Source of the DNA: Bacteroidia bacterium
Lineage (GTDB): Bacteria; Bacteroidota; Bacteroidia; Chitinophagales; Chitinophagaceae
Assembly (NCBI GenBank): GCA_030429205.1
Contig: JAUICZ010000007.1
Coordinates: forward strand, 1-64,000
DNA length: 64,000 nucleotides
Direction of reading: 5' to 3'
A program made the position numbers and the translations under genes. Shown in pieces: positions 17,114-26,736 of this stretch (its first letter is position 1; each line of letters opens with the position of its first letter). The notes beneath the pieces are model-generated. The model did no database searches, was not told the origin of the DNA, and saw only the letters and a list, made by a program, of their open reading frames with translations.

Positions 17114-17404
17114 CAGCATCTCGAGTGATGAGTGGTTGCGAGACCCTGAATTGCGCAGCACTCATTGAGACAAGCTAAATACATAATGAACGAGATAATC
17201 AAGTTCAGGGTGACTACCACACAGGTCATTGCGAAAGAGTATCAGCCAGACTGATACGTCCGAAGCAATCTCACACAGCACTTATTATGCTAGACCCTAA
17301 ATTGCGCAGCACTCATTGAGACCAGTTAAAGACATAATGAACGAGATAATCAAGTTCAGGGTGACATTTTGAGGGTTGTTCGTAATGACGGCAAAGGAAA
17401 ATAC

Positions 17405-18250
17405 TTAAATATACTTCCTGAACTTACCCTTCTGTACCAGCTTATCAAACAACTTCGGGAAGAAGGCCTGTAAAATGATCCTGCGCGAGAAATACAAAGG
17501 CGCCTGTTTCACCTTCCTCAGTATATGTTCGGTTATATAATGCGGGCCGTAAAAACCGGCGTGTTTCTTCATCATATAATCCATCAGCTCGTTCACATTA
17601 TTCTCACTAGAAAACAGCGTCTTGGTCAGCGCATTATCTTCTACCCTGTATATGAACAGCTCTTCGTCTATATGGTGAAACTTATGCCCCCTAAAGGCAG
17701 CATGCAGCCAAAACTCCCAGTCTTCCATTCCGTATACCATATTGGCGTCGTAACCGCCCAGCTCTTCCCACATCGATTTTTTGAACACCGCACAGGCATC
17801 AATATAGTTATACGCGATCAGCGCCTGCAGGTTAAAGTCCATCTGGTATCGCACCCCTTCTTCGTTACCCGCCAACTGTGCATTAGCGTACACAACACTC
17901 ACTTTGGGGTCTGCATTAAATACCTCCAGCGACTTGTAAATGTAATCGGGCAGCACTTTGTTGTCTGCATCCAGCGGCAAGATGTATTTACCCTTTGCCA
18001 TGCGGATACCATTGTTACGCGTCGTGGGTAATTTCTGATTTTTTTGAAAAACTATCGTGTAATTATCCGGCTTGGTCTTTTCAAACTCTCTGAGAATTTG
18101 GTCTGTAGTGCCGTCGGTAGAGCCGTCATTAATTATAATGACTTCGTACAGGTTTTTGTCTTCTATAGCTTCAATACTGGCTATAGTGTCTAGGATGTAG
18201 TTACCATGATTATAGCATGGTATAACCACAGAAAATAGAGGGTTTAACAT
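17405..18250 (-). CDS. Glycosyltransferase family 2
   Basis: 281-aa GT-A-fold inverting transferase. FSVVIPCYNHG at 6-16 starts the nucleotide-binding fold, EVIIINDGSTDGT is near 37-49, and the metal-binding DxD is in ILPLDADNK (about 90-98). GGYDANMVYGMEDWEFWLHA near 165-185 supplies the acceptor-side ED/W pattern. It has no membrane segment except possible amphipathic C-terminal helices, so it is cytosolic or peripheral. Not linked to other sugar genes here; the substrate is unknown. The repeat block lies directly downstream. Confidence 0.85.
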   Translation of the reverse strand: MLNPLFSVVIPCYNHGNYILDTIASIEAIEDKNLYEVIIINDGSTDGTTDQILREFEKTKPDNYTIVFQKNQKLPTTRNNGIRMAKGKYILPLDADNKVLPDYIYKSLEVFNADPKVSVVYANAQLAGNEEGVRYQMDFNLQALIAYNYIDACAVFKKSMWEELGGYDANMVYGMEDWEFWLHAAFRGHKFHHIDEELFIYRVEDNALTKTLFSSENNVNELMDYMMKKHAGFYGPHYITEHILRKVKQAPLYFSRRIILQAFFPKLFDKLVQKGKFRKYI

Positions 18251-18689
18251 GTTTTCTGCTTTTTGTTTTTTGTTTCAAACTTTGATAGTTCATCTACCGC
18301 AACTAGCATTTTGCACCGGTACAAAACCTATCAAATAAAGCCACTCTCGTTAATTTGATTGTAAAAGTATAGAATACGCATATCCGCCGTTGTTGTCTAA
18401 ATGTTATTGGCACAAAGTTTTTTGGTGGATGAATGAGCTTCGCATTATGCTGTCACAAGTACAAAACTGCACAACATATGCTGTCAACTTGTCAAAACTG
18501 CAAATCACACGTAAAGAAAGGCACTGCTATTACAACTTTCAGGTAAAAAAAGGCTCCGTATTACGCAAAACAGGCAAAACGTTTAATCGCACATTAATTT
18601 AAAATGGCGTATATTTAATATAGTAAAACAGTACACCATGTATCCCTGTCTGCCCTATAAAAGACATTTAAGTTACACCCCATTACAAC
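18251..18689. other. Intergenic region with no recognised gene
   Basis: Gap of 521 bp in total between the GT2 start and the pyruvate carboxylase end. Apart from the terminator at 18690-18718 I see only an AT-rich sequence with a short reading frame (18390-18602) whose composition does not look coding. The segment next to 18250 should hold the leftward promoter of the GT2 gene, but no exact TAnnTTTG is present. Confidence 0.5.
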
Positions 18690-18718
18690 AAAAAGTCCGC
18701 CACTTGTGCGGACTTTTT
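18690..18718 (-). terminator. Bidirectional rho-independent-type terminator
   Basis: An 11-bp perfect stem AAAAAGTCCGC / GCGGACTTTTT encloses a 7-base loop and gives a U-run on either strand. It lies 54 bp downstream of the pyruvate carboxylase stop codon and would end that transcript. Confidence 0.9.
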
Positions 18719-18771
18719 AGTTCTATAAATGTTTCAAAAAAGAAATTGTTATCTGTAACAAAACTTAACAA

Positions 18772-21700
18772 TTACCCTGCCACGTGCAGCACCAGGTCGT
18801 TAGTATTCACCAGCGTGCCTTCTTTAAGTTCTATCGCTGTAACGGTGCAAGCTTCGTTAGCGGCTATTACCGTTTCCATCTTCATAGCTTCTATCACAAA
18901 CAAAGGCTGGTTCTTTTTCACTTTTTCACCTTCTTTCACCAATAGTTTAGATAGCATGCCTTGCAATGGCGCACCTACATGGTTCTTATTATTCTTATCA
19001 ACTTTTCTGTTCTCTATTTTCTCAACAGTAACAGAGCGATCTTGTACTTCTATATTACGTGTTTGCCCGTTCAGCTTAAAGAAAACGGTACGTTTACCAA
19101 ACTCGTTCACATCGCTGATGCTCAGTAAACGTATCAACAAGGTCTTACCCTTATCTATCTCTACTGTAGCATCCTGCCCCATCTTCATACCGTATAAAAA
19201 CAGCTCTGTAGGTATCACAGAAACATCGCCATATTCACGGAAGAATTTCACGAAATCTTCAAACACCTTCGGGTATAGTTTATACGAAAGAAAATCGTGC
19301 AGCTCTACATCGTCACCAAATTTCTCTCTGGCTTCCTGTAGTTCTTTATCAATATCTACAGGCTCCAAATGTTTATTCGGGCGGTCTGTAAACGGCTCTT
19401 TGTCTTTTAAGATGATCTTCTGCAAGTCTTTCGGCAAGCCACCTTCAGGCTGCCCTAAAACGCCCATAAAGAATTGTTGTACAGACTCAGGGAAAGAAAC
19501 GGTATCGCCTTTGGTCATTACGTCCTCACGGCTCAAACCATTTGCCACCATAAACTGTGCCATGTCGCCCACCACTTTCGAGCTTGGTGTTACCTTCACT
19601 ATATCACCAAACATGTCGTTCACCGTAGCATACATCTTTTTGATGTCTTCGAACTTATCTTCCAGCCCCAACGCTTTTGCCTGTGGACGTAAATTTGAAT
19701 ACTGCCCGCCCGGTATCTCATGGCGGAACACCTCTGCTGCACTCGCCTTTAAACCACTTTCAAATGGATAGTAATATTCACGCACGGCCTCCCAGTAGTT
19801 AGAGAACTCATTCAAAGAGTCTATGTCATATACATTCTCCCGCTCATGGAATTTCATCATCTCTACCACCGCGTTAAAGTTCGGTTGAGAGGTAAGCCCG
19901 GAAACTGCACCCAGCGCCACATCTACCACATCAACACCCGCTTCAATAGCTTTTAAATAAGTAGCAGGTTGTAAAGAAGAAGTATCATGAGTATGTAAAT
20001 GGATAGGAATGTTGACGGTGTCTTTCAGCGCAGTAACGAGTTCTGTAGCAGCATATGGTTTCAACAAACCGCTCATGTCTTTAATAGCGAGTATGTGCGC
20101 ACCTGCATTTTCAAGATCTTTTGCTAAACGTAAATAATAATCAAGATTGTACTTTGTTTTGCTGCCATCTAATATATCACCAGTATAACACAATGCACCT
20201 TCAGCAATACCTTTTGTGCGCTTGCGTACCATATCAATACATGGAGCGATGTTCTCCATCCAGTTCAAAGAATCGAATATGCGGAAGATGTCTACACCTT
20301 TCTCCCAGCTCATCTCTACAAACTTCTCTATCAGGTTATCAGGGTATGCAGTATAGCCCACACCATTCGCACCACGAATCAACATTTGCAGTAAAATGTT
20401 CGGTACGTCTTCCCTCAATTGCTCCAGTCGTTTCCACGGGTCTTCATTTAAGAAACGCATGGCCACATCAAATGTAGCTCCGCCCCATGCTTCCATACTA
20501 AAGGTTTGCGGATGCAGCTTCGCAAAATGCTTGGCTACTTTCAGCATGTCGTGCGTACGCATACGGGTAGCCAATAACGACTGATGCGCATCGCGCAGTG
20601 TAGTATCAGTATAGTGTATTTTCTTTTCAGACTTCAGCCATTCTGCAAACTTTTCAGGGCCAAGTTCTGTCAACAGGTCTTTTGTTCCTTTAGGGTATTC
20701 CATGCCCAGTGGAGCTAATGGCACTTCCGGCTTTCTGAACTCGCGACCATCATGCTTTACTTTCACATCAGGGTTACCATTCACGGTTACATCTGCCAGG
20801 TAACGCAATACTTTAGTACCACGGTCTTGTCTTCTTTTAAAGATGAACAGCTCTGGGTTTTCTTGTATAAAACCTACAGTGGCTTTACCCTCTATGAACC
20901 CCTGGTGTGTAATCAGGTTTTCTAAAAATGGAATATTGTTCTTCACGCCACGCACTCGAAACTCTCTTAGAGCACGGTGCATTTTCATAGCCGCATCGCT
21001 CTGGTTATTACCCCAGGTACTTACTTTCACCAACATCGAATCGAAGAAAGGACTGATCTTCATCCCCGGGTAAGAGCTACCTTCGTCTAAACGAACACCA
21101 AAGCCTGCTGCGTTACGATAAGTAACCAGTGTGCCATAGTCAGGTTTAAAATCATTAGACGGATCTTCTGTTGTAATACGACACTGTATCGCAACACCAT
21201 CAATAGACAAACTTTCCTGACTACCAATACCCACCTCTTTATCTGCTAACTTATGACCTGATGCAATTAACAATTGAGTCTTTACCAGGTCAATTCCGGT
21301 CACCATTTCAGTAACTGTATGTTCTACCTGTATACGCGGGTTTACCTCGATAAAATAAATATCTTCATTCCCATCTACCAAAAACTCAACAGTACCTAAG
21401 TTATTATAACTCACTTCAGATGCTATCCCTGTAGCATACTGGTATAGTTTATTTTTAGTGTCTTGTTTCAGTGTTGTGGCAGGTGCTACCTCTACCACCT
21501 TTTGGAAACGACGCTGAACAGAACAATCACGTTCAAAAAGGTGAACGATGTTGCCATGATTATCCGCAGCAATCTGAACTTCTATATGCTTAGGGTTTTC
21601 TACAAACTTCTCAAGGAATACGGTATCATCACCAAAGGCATTTTTAGCCTCGCTCCTGGCCTCTCTGAAAGCCTTCTTTAACTCTTCATCTTCGCGTACT

Positions 21701-22215
21701 ACACGCATACCTCTTCCTCCTCCGCCAGCTGCAGCTTTCAGCATTAGAGGGTAACCTATTCTGTTTGCCTCTTTCAAAGCAATATCAACATCGGTCAAGG
21801 CCTCTTTATTACTTTCAATAATAGGCACGCCTGCTTTTATAGCTACCTCTTTCGCCGTTACCTTATCACCCAACGCACTCATCACTTCGGGGCGAGGACC
21901 AACAAAGGTGATACCATTTTCAGCACATTTTTTTGCAAACGTTGCATTCTCTGAAAGAAACCCATAGCCCGGATGAATAGCATCTGCTCCGCAATCTTTA
22001 GCAACTGCTATTATCTCATCCATATTTAAATATGGCTTTAAAGGGTCTGTATCTGCCCCTACCTGATATGCTTCATCCGATTTATATCGGTGTAATGAGT
22101 AACGATCTTCGTAAGTATAAATAGCTACTGTTGCGATATTCAATTCAGATGCTGCACGTGCTATACGAATAGAGATCTCTCCTCTATTGGCAATTAAAAC
22201 CTTATTGATATTCAT
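18772..22215 (-). CDS. pyc: Pyruvate carboxylase
   Basis: 1147-aa single-chain pyruvate carboxylase, which makes oxaloacetate from pyruvate, bicarbonate and ATP to refill the TCA cycle. Order of domains: biotin carboxylase (about 1-450, with the AAGGGGRGMRVV ATP loop near 163-174), carboxyltransferase TIM barrel (about 530-800, with DTTLRDAHQSLLATRMRT near 543), PYC_OADA region, and C-terminal biotinyl domain with EAMKMET (biotinylated lysine K1112). Length is normal for the family. A promoter is present upstream and a terminator downstream, so it is monocistronic. Confidence 0.97.
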   Translation of the reverse strand: MNINKVLIANRGEISIRIARAASELNIATVAIYTYEDRYSLHRYKSDEAYQVGADTDPLKPYLNMDEIIAVAKDCGADAIHPGYGFLSENATFAKKCAENGITFVGPRPEVMSALGDKVTAKEVAIKAGVPIIESNKEALTDVDIALKEANRIGYPLMLKAAAGGGGRGMRVVREDEELKKAFREARSEAKNAFGDDTVFLEKFVENPKHIEVQIAADNHGNIVHLFERDCSVQRRFQKVVEVAPATTLKQDTKNKLYQYATGIASEVSYNNLGTVEFLVDGNEDIYFIEVNPRIQVEHTVTEMVTGIDLVKTQLLIASGHKLADKEVGIGSQESLSIDGVAIQCRITTEDPSNDFKPDYGTLVTYRNAAGFGVRLDEGSSYPGMKISPFFDSMLVKVSTWGNNQSDAAMKMHRALREFRVRGVKNNIPFLENLITHQGFIEGKATVGFIQENPELFIFKRRQDRGTKVLRYLADVTVNGNPDVKVKHDGREFRKPEVPLAPLGMEYPKGTKDLLTELGPEKFAEWLKSEKKIHYTDTTLRDAHQSLLATRMRTHDMLKVAKHFAKLHPQTFSMEAWGGATFDVAMRFLNEDPWKRLEQLREDVPNILLQMLIRGANGVGYTAYPDNLIEKFVEMSWEKGVDIFRIFDSLNWMENIAPCIDMVRKRTKGIAEGALCYTGDILDGSKTKYNLDYYLRLAKDLENAGAHILAIKDMSGLLKPYAATELVTALKDTVNIPIHLHTHDTSSLQPATYLKAIEAGVDVVDVALGAVSGLTSQPNFNAVVEMMKFHERENVYDIDSLNEFSNYWEAVREYYYPFESGLKASAAEVFRHEIPGGQYSNLRPQAKALGLEDKFEDIKKMYATVNDMFGDIVKVTPSSKVVGDMAQFMVANGLSREDVMTKGDTVSFPESVQQFFMGVLGQPEGGLPKDLQKIILKDKEPFTDRPNKHLEPVDIDKELQEAREKFGDDVELHDFLSYKLYPKVFEDFVKFFREYGDVSVIPTELFLYGMKMGQDATVEIDKGKTLLIRLLSISDVNEFGKRTVFFKLNGQTRNIEVQDRSVTVEKIENRKVDKNNKNHVGAPLQGMLSKLLVKEGEKVKKNQPLFVIEAMKMETVIAANEACTVTAIELKEGTLVNTNDLVLHVAG

Positions 22216-22241
22216 GTATATTACTTAGAAATGTATGGCAG

Positions 22242-22272
22242 CAAAACTAATACTTAGAGGGCATTATGGAAA
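22242..22272 (-). promoter_or_regulatory. Promoter of pyruvate carboxylase
   Basis: Minus-strand TTTC (22269-22272), 19-nt spacer, TAGTTTTG (22242-22249), 27 bp before the ATG. The -7 is a full match to TAnnTTTG; the -33 has one mismatch. Confidence 0.6.
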
Positions 22273-22289
22273 ATATAACTGAAGTTATG

Positions 22290-24017
22290 TTATCCTGATT
22301 GCGGGATCGCAAGCCTTACTTTTGTACCTCTATCAACCTCGCTGTCTATATCAAATTTGCAATTATTCTTTTGAGAGAACTCCAAACACATATTCATACC
22401 CAAACCTGTACCTTTTTCGCCATTAGTACCTTTTGTAGTATGAATGTTACTCTTATTCAATACTTTTTTAATAGTGTCCTCATCCATTCCCTTACCGGTG
22501 TCTGAAATTATTATAGATGCATACCCATTGTCTTCTGTTAGGTCTATTTTGATTTTTCCGGACTCAGGAGTGAACTTAATAGCATTATTCAGCACATTTC
22601 TAATGACTAATACCATTTGATTAAAATCTGCATATGCCTTCAGTAATTCGTTAGAGTTGTAATCCAGCTCTATATGTTTCGCATCTATATTACCGGAGTA
22701 TAGTCTCAAACATTCCATTACAGCATCATCCACTTTAAACTCAGTTGGATTTACATCCCACCCCTTTGTTTGTGTTTGTGCCCAAGCCAATAAATTGTCC
22801 ATTGACTCTGTCATCGTTTCCACATTTTGAGATACCGAACTCAGGTGCTCTAAAAATTCTTCTTTATTGATAACTTGCGCCTTCAACAACTCTAATAATG
22901 ACTTCAGGTTTACTACGGGAGACCGCAGGTCGTGCGCTACAATAGAAAGTATCTTATCTTTTGTCTCGCTCTGTTCCAACATTTTCTTACGAGCAGACAT
23001 CCGATCTGTTATATCAATAATAGACCCAGCCATACGTATTGCGTTACCTTCCTCATCCCAAATGGCCTGTCCTGAAGCTTCATACCATCCATACTCGCCA
23101 TTTTTATTCAACATTCTAATATCGTGCTTATACGATGTTTTATTTTTTAAGTGCTCATTTACCGCCTTTTCTATTTTTTCTTTATCATCAGGATGCAGTA
23201 AATGGTTCAAAAAGGTATCATAGGTTGGTGCTATATCGCCGTGTTCATATCCTAGCAAATGAAAAAAACGGTCAGACCATTGTTCTTCGCCGGTTACTAT
23301 ATCCCATTCCCATATACCTGCATTTGTACCTTTTATGATGAGCTCATTTGTTTCGTAAAGGTGTCTGATCGTATTCGTATTCTCTTCCAGTTCTTTTTGC
23401 TGTCTTAAGACCTTCTTGTACGCGTTAACTAATTTTTTGTGATACGGATATACGAAAAATAGCATCTCTAGTAATAATACAATACCGGATATTAATGCTA
23501 ATAGCATCTGTTTTTCGCGAGAGGCTTCTAAGTCTGCTTGTGCATTCGCTTCTATTTGATGCACTATCGCGTCCATTTTTTCCAAATAAGCAGGCTCATT
23601 TTTGTTTATTCCGGATATCAAGTCATCATTTACACCATTAAGCGCTACTGCATTATAGTCTTCGGTTAGTTCATTGAGATAGACTTCCAACTCATCGAAC
23701 ATATTATCTATCTCCGGATGAATTTCATTGTATATATCAACACCATTCTTGTTATTTCTAAGATCGTTATGCGCCCTTTGCCAAACCCCTAATAATGCCA
23801 GCATCTCCTTTTTAACATCATCTCCCAACTTTGCTTTGTAAGATAGCTTTGCCAGCTTTTGGCTCAGCATTCTTTGCTTGCCCGAAACATTCAATGTTTT
23901 TGTGTAGGCCAGGTTTCTTTGTATTTCATCTTTTATATGTATACGGTTGGCTGCTACCAAAAAAATGATAGTAGCTGCAAATAACAGATATGGCCAAATA
24001 TATTTTAGCTTAAACAT
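22290..24017 (-). CDS. PAS sensor histidine kinase with PilJ-like input domain
   Basis: 575 aa. TM1 about 7-24, a periplasmic helical domain with the PilJ/NarX-like GKQRMLSQ motif (46-53), TM2 about 171-191, a coiled linker, a PAS fold (about 225-338), HisKA with phospho-acceptor H362 in IVAHDLRSP, and HATPase_c with N-box NVLNNAIKFTPESG, ISDTGKGMDED and GTGLGMNM. The domain set is that of a complete membrane sensor kinase. No response regulator is encoded nearby, so it is an orphan; the signal is unknown. It lies upstream of pyruvate carboxylase on the same strand, but pyc has its own promoter. Confidence 0.9.
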   Translation of the reverse strand: MFKLKYIWPYLLFAATIIFLVAANRIHIKDEIQRNLAYTKTLNVSGKQRMLSQKLAKLSYKAKLGDDVKKEMLALLGVWQRAHNDLRNNKNGVDIYNEIHPEIDNMFDELEVYLNELTEDYNAVALNGVNDDLISGINKNEPAYLEKMDAIVHQIEANAQADLEASREKQMLLALISGIVLLLEMLFFVYPYHKKLVNAYKKVLRQQKELEENTNTIRHLYETNELIIKGTNAGIWEWDIVTGEEQWSDRFFHLLGYEHGDIAPTYDTFLNHLLHPDDKEKIEKAVNEHLKNKTSYKHDIRMLNKNGEYGWYEASGQAIWDEEGNAIRMAGSIIDITDRMSARKKMLEQSETKDKILSIVAHDLRSPVVNLKSLLELLKAQVINKEEFLEHLSSVSQNVETMTESMDNLLAWAQTQTKGWDVNPTEFKVDDAVMECLRLYSGNIDAKHIELDYNSNELLKAYADFNQMVLVIRNVLNNAIKFTPESGKIKIDLTEDNGYASIIISDTGKGMDEDTIKKVLNKSNIHTTKGTNGEKGTGLGMNMCLEFSQKNNCKFDIDSEVDRGTKVRLAIPQSG

Positions 24018-24116
24018 TTTTCCTCTATAAAGTATCTACAATAAAGATACTGATAATAGTTGATGAGTGTACGGCGACTCTTATTTGAACTAAAGCTTTA
24101 TATTTATTTCATAGAA

Positions 24117-24950
24117 ATGCATTTTGACACATTAAATACAGTACCTATAAGCACTGTAGCCGCTGCCTTTAATAAAGCTTTCGAAGACTATGCTATTAAC
24201 ATGCATAGAACAGATGAGCAAATGGCAGAAAAGATACATGCTGAAAGTATAGACCTTTCTGTGTCCGTCGGGGCATTTGAAGGTGATGACCTTGTCGGTT
24301 TTATTTTATTTGGTTTAGACACCGTAAGAGGAGCGCTGACGATGTGGGATGGTGGCACCGGAGTAGTTGCCGAGTATAGAGGGCAACGGCTGACACAAAA
24401 GATGTTTGAGTATATGCTGCCACACATAAAAGAAGCAGGAGTAAAAAGGATACTCCTTGAGGTGTTAGAAAGTAATCACTCAGCATATCGTATTTATGAA
24501 AATCTGGGGTTTAGGAAAACCAGAGTGCTGCACGCTTATGAAGGTTCAGTCACTACCCCTCAAATACCACAACATAACATTAGCATACTTGATAGTTTTG
24601 ATATAGATGCCTTACTGAGCTTGGGCAACTGGCAACCTGCATGGCAGCAAATGAACAATCGTGTAAAAGGATGGGGGAATGCTATTACTACAATTGGCAT
24701 AAAACAAGATGATGAAGTAGTTGCCTATGCGCATTATAACCCAACTACCAAACGAGTGTTCCAGTTTGGTGTACAAGAGCAACACCGCAGAAAAGGCATG
24801 GGAACAGCATTATTCAATTACATATGCAATCACGCAAGCCCGATCAGCATTGTGAATGTAGATGAACAGTCTACAGATGCCATTGCATTTTTAGAGGCTA
24901 TTGGTATAGCCCATTACATTAACCAGTATGAGATGGAGATGATACTATAA
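24117..24950 (+). CDS. Tandem GNAT-fold acetyltransferase
   Basis: About 277 aa from the preferred ATG at 24117 (MHFDTLNTVPIST); an in-frame start at 24060 would add a hydrophobic stretch of unlikely origin. Two GNAT domains are present: the first has the acetyl-CoA loop region VAEYRGQRLTQKMF and the NHSAYRIYENLGFRK motif B; the second, smaller one has VQEQHRRKGMGTALFNYI. Duplicated GNAT proteins usually keep one active half. The acceptor is unknown. Divergent from the sensor kinase across about 100 bp, convergent with prfC. Confidence 0.8.
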   Translation: MHFDTLNTVPISTVAAAFNKAFEDYAINMHRTDEQMAEKIHAESIDLSVSVGAFEGDDLVGFILFGLDTVRGALTMWDGGTGVVAEYRGQRLTQKMFEYMLPHIKEAGVKRILLEVLESNHSAYRIYENLGFRKTRVLHAYEGSVTTPQIPQHNISILDSFDIDALLSLGNWQPAWQQMNNRVKGWGNAITTIGIKQDDEVVAYAHYNPTTKRVFQFGVQEQHRRKGMGTALFNYICNHASPISIVNVDEQSTDAIAFLEAIGIAHYINQYEMEMIL

Positions 24951-24957
24951 GTTTTTG

Positions 24958-26550
24958 TTACTGCATTGCAGTTTTAAACTCACTGGTATCGTGGAACTCT
25001 ATTTCAGGGTTGTTTTGCTTCTCTGTATTTAAGAACCACTCACTTTGTGCTAAGTAAACCAGATTATCATCTTTATCCAGCATGATATTACCTTGCTTAA
25101 AGCGAATGAACTCATCGATCTTCTTCTTATCACCTGTTATCCAGCAAGCTTTATAAAACTGCATAGGACTAAACTCACAAGCTGCACCGTACTCTTGCAA
25201 TAAGCGATACTGTATCACCTCGAACTGTAGTTCACCCACACAACCAATGATCTTGGTATTACCACCATGCTGTGTAAATAGTTGTGCTACCCCCTCGTCT
25301 GTCAACTGGCGAATACCCTTTTCCAACTGCTTGGTTTTCATCGGATCTTTATTCACCAGCTCTTTAAATATCTCTGGCGAGAAAGTTGGTATACCTGTAA
25401 ACTGAAGTTCCTCACCCTCTGTAAGCGTGTCTCCTATTTTAAAATTACCGGTATCGTACAACCCGATCACATCTCCGGGATAAGATGTTTCTACCACCTC
25501 TTTTTCGCGAGCCATAAATGCATACGGGTTGCTAAAGCGTACATCTTTACCTATGCGCGTGTGTTTAAAGTATGTGTTCCGTTTAAACTCTCCAGAGCAC
25601 ACCCTCAAGAATGCAATTCTATCTCTGTGCTTGGGGTCAAGGTTGGCATGTATTTTAAAGATGAACCCTGTAAACTTATCTTCACCCGGTTCAACAAACC
25701 TTTTATTAGTTGGCCTTCCCAATGGCACAGGCGCTATGTCAATAAATGTATCCAGTAGTTCTTTTACACCAAAGTTGTTAACCGCACTACCAAAAAATAA
25801 TGGGCAAACCTCTCCCTTTAAATAAGCTTCTTTATCCAACTCTCCATAGACACCTTCCAATAGCTCTGCATCTTCTCTTAGCTGATTAGCATCTTTACCT
25901 CCAACTTTTTCATCCAGCAACTCATCACTCAAATCGTTGATGGGGATACTGTTATCTTCTGTAGCCTTTTGGTTTGCTGTAAATAAGTTCAGACTTTTAT
26001 TGTGCAAATTATATACACCTTTAAACTCTTTACCCATATTAATAGGCCAGGTCATCGGGTGCAATTGCAGGTTCAGCTCTTTTTCTATCTCATCCAATAG
26101 TTCAAACGGAAACTTACCGTCACGGTCCATTTTATTAACGAACACAATTACAGGTGTATCGCGCATGCGGCAAACTTCTGTTAGTCTGCGGGTTTGTGCC
26201 TCTACCCCGTTCACACTATCTACTATCAGTATTACACTATCCACAGCCGTAAGCGTACGGTAGGTATCCTCGGCAAAGTCTTTGTGACCCGGTGTATCCA
26301 ACAGGTTGATCAATGTATCCCTATACTCAAAGCACATAACAGAAGTAGCAACTGAGATACCACGCTGTTTCTCTATCTCCATAAAGTCACTGGTAGCATG
26401 CTTTTTGATCTTATTGCTCTTTACAGCACCCGCCACCTGAATGGCACCACCAAAAAGCAACAACTTTTCAGTAAGTGTTGTTTTACCCGCATCGGGGTGA
26501 GAAATAATGGCAAAAGTCCGCCTGCGTTCTATCTCTTTTTTATGCTTCAT
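24958..26550 (-). CDS. prfC: Peptide chain release factor 3
   Basis: 530-aa translational GTPase RF3, which recycles RF1/RF2 from the ribosome after termination. G1 [10 protein letters not shown] at 17-26, effector region with [11 protein letters not shown]3 DTPGHKDF and G4 NKMDRDG are all present, and the length is typical. RF3-specific C-terminal domains follow the EF-Tu-like domain 2. Ends 7 bp from the convergent GNAT gene. Confidence 0.95.
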   Translation of the reverse strand: MKHKKEIERRRTFAIISHPDAGKTTLTEKLLLFGGAIQVAGAVKSNKIKKHATSDFMEIEKQRGISVATSVMCFEYRDTLINLLDTPGHKDFAEDTYRTLTAVDSVILIVDSVNGVEAQTRRLTEVCRMRDTPVIVFVNKMDRDGKFPFELLDEIEKELNLQLHPMTWPINMGKEFKGVYNLHNKSLNLFTANQKATEDNSIPINDLSDELLDEKVGGKDANQLREDAELLEGVYGELDKEAYLKGEVCPLFFGSAVNNFGVKELLDTFIDIAPVPLGRPTNKRFVEPGEDKFTGFIFKIHANLDPKHRDRIAFLRVCSGEFKRNTYFKHTRIGKDVRFSNPYAFMAREKEVVETSYPGDVIGLYDTGNFKIGDTLTEGEELQFTGIPTFSPEIFKELVNKDPMKTKQLEKGIRQLTDEGVAQLFTQHGGNTKIIGCVGELQFEVIQYRLLQEYGAACEFSPMQFYKACWITGDKKKIDEFIRFKQGNIMLDKDDNLVYLAQSEWFLNTEKQNNPEIEFHDTSEFKTAMQ

Positions 26551-26683
26551 CCTTAAAAATCAATCTGTTGGGCAACAGTGTATAAACAACAAGAGCCCTG
26601 TTAGAGGCGCAAAGTTGCGAAAACTGACGGTTTTATGAACAAATAATCTCATAAAATGTGGAAACTTATTTTTTTGAGAATAG

Positions 26684-26713
26684 TTGCTGAAATGCAAGGC
26701 TATGTTACATTTG
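26684..26713 (+). promoter_or_regulatory. Promoter, TTG-N19-TACATTTG
   Basis: TTG (26684-26686), 19-nt spacer, TACATTTG (26706-26713). It lies 23 bp before the ATG at 26737, which favours that start over the upstream in-frame ATG at 26656. Confidence 0.7.
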
Positions 26714-26736
26714 TATTAACATCATCGATAAAACAT

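Larger units (their letters stand above)
16570..17404. repeat. Dispersed-repeat block, no gene
   Basis: About 0.83 kb without a credible gene. It contains two 151-bp direct repeats (entered separately), palindromes with central CTGAA/TTCAG at 16729-16749, 16896-16916, 17024-17044 and 17099-17119, ATTGC...GCAAT units at 16626-16653 and 17228-17269 (the latter with an extra GTATCAG/CTGATAC hairpin at 17239-17257), and two copies of a segment also found near 4.2 kb (17140-17214, 17284-17366). Spacing is irregular and there are no uniform spacers, so it is not a CRISPR array. Confidence 0.85.

Noticed and set aside
16570-17404. Possible CRISPR array
   Set aside because: Repeats are of several unrelated kinds and lengths, with irregular intervals and no uniform unique spacers, and no cas genes are near.
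18390-18602. 70-codon frame in the gap before pyruvate carboxylase
   Set aside because: No promoter, ribosome site or motif; composition looks non-coding.
18638-19771. 377-codon plus-strand frame over pyruvate carboxylase
   Set aside because: Antisense shadow of a firmly identified gene, running through its terminator and rich in serine and threonine without motifs.
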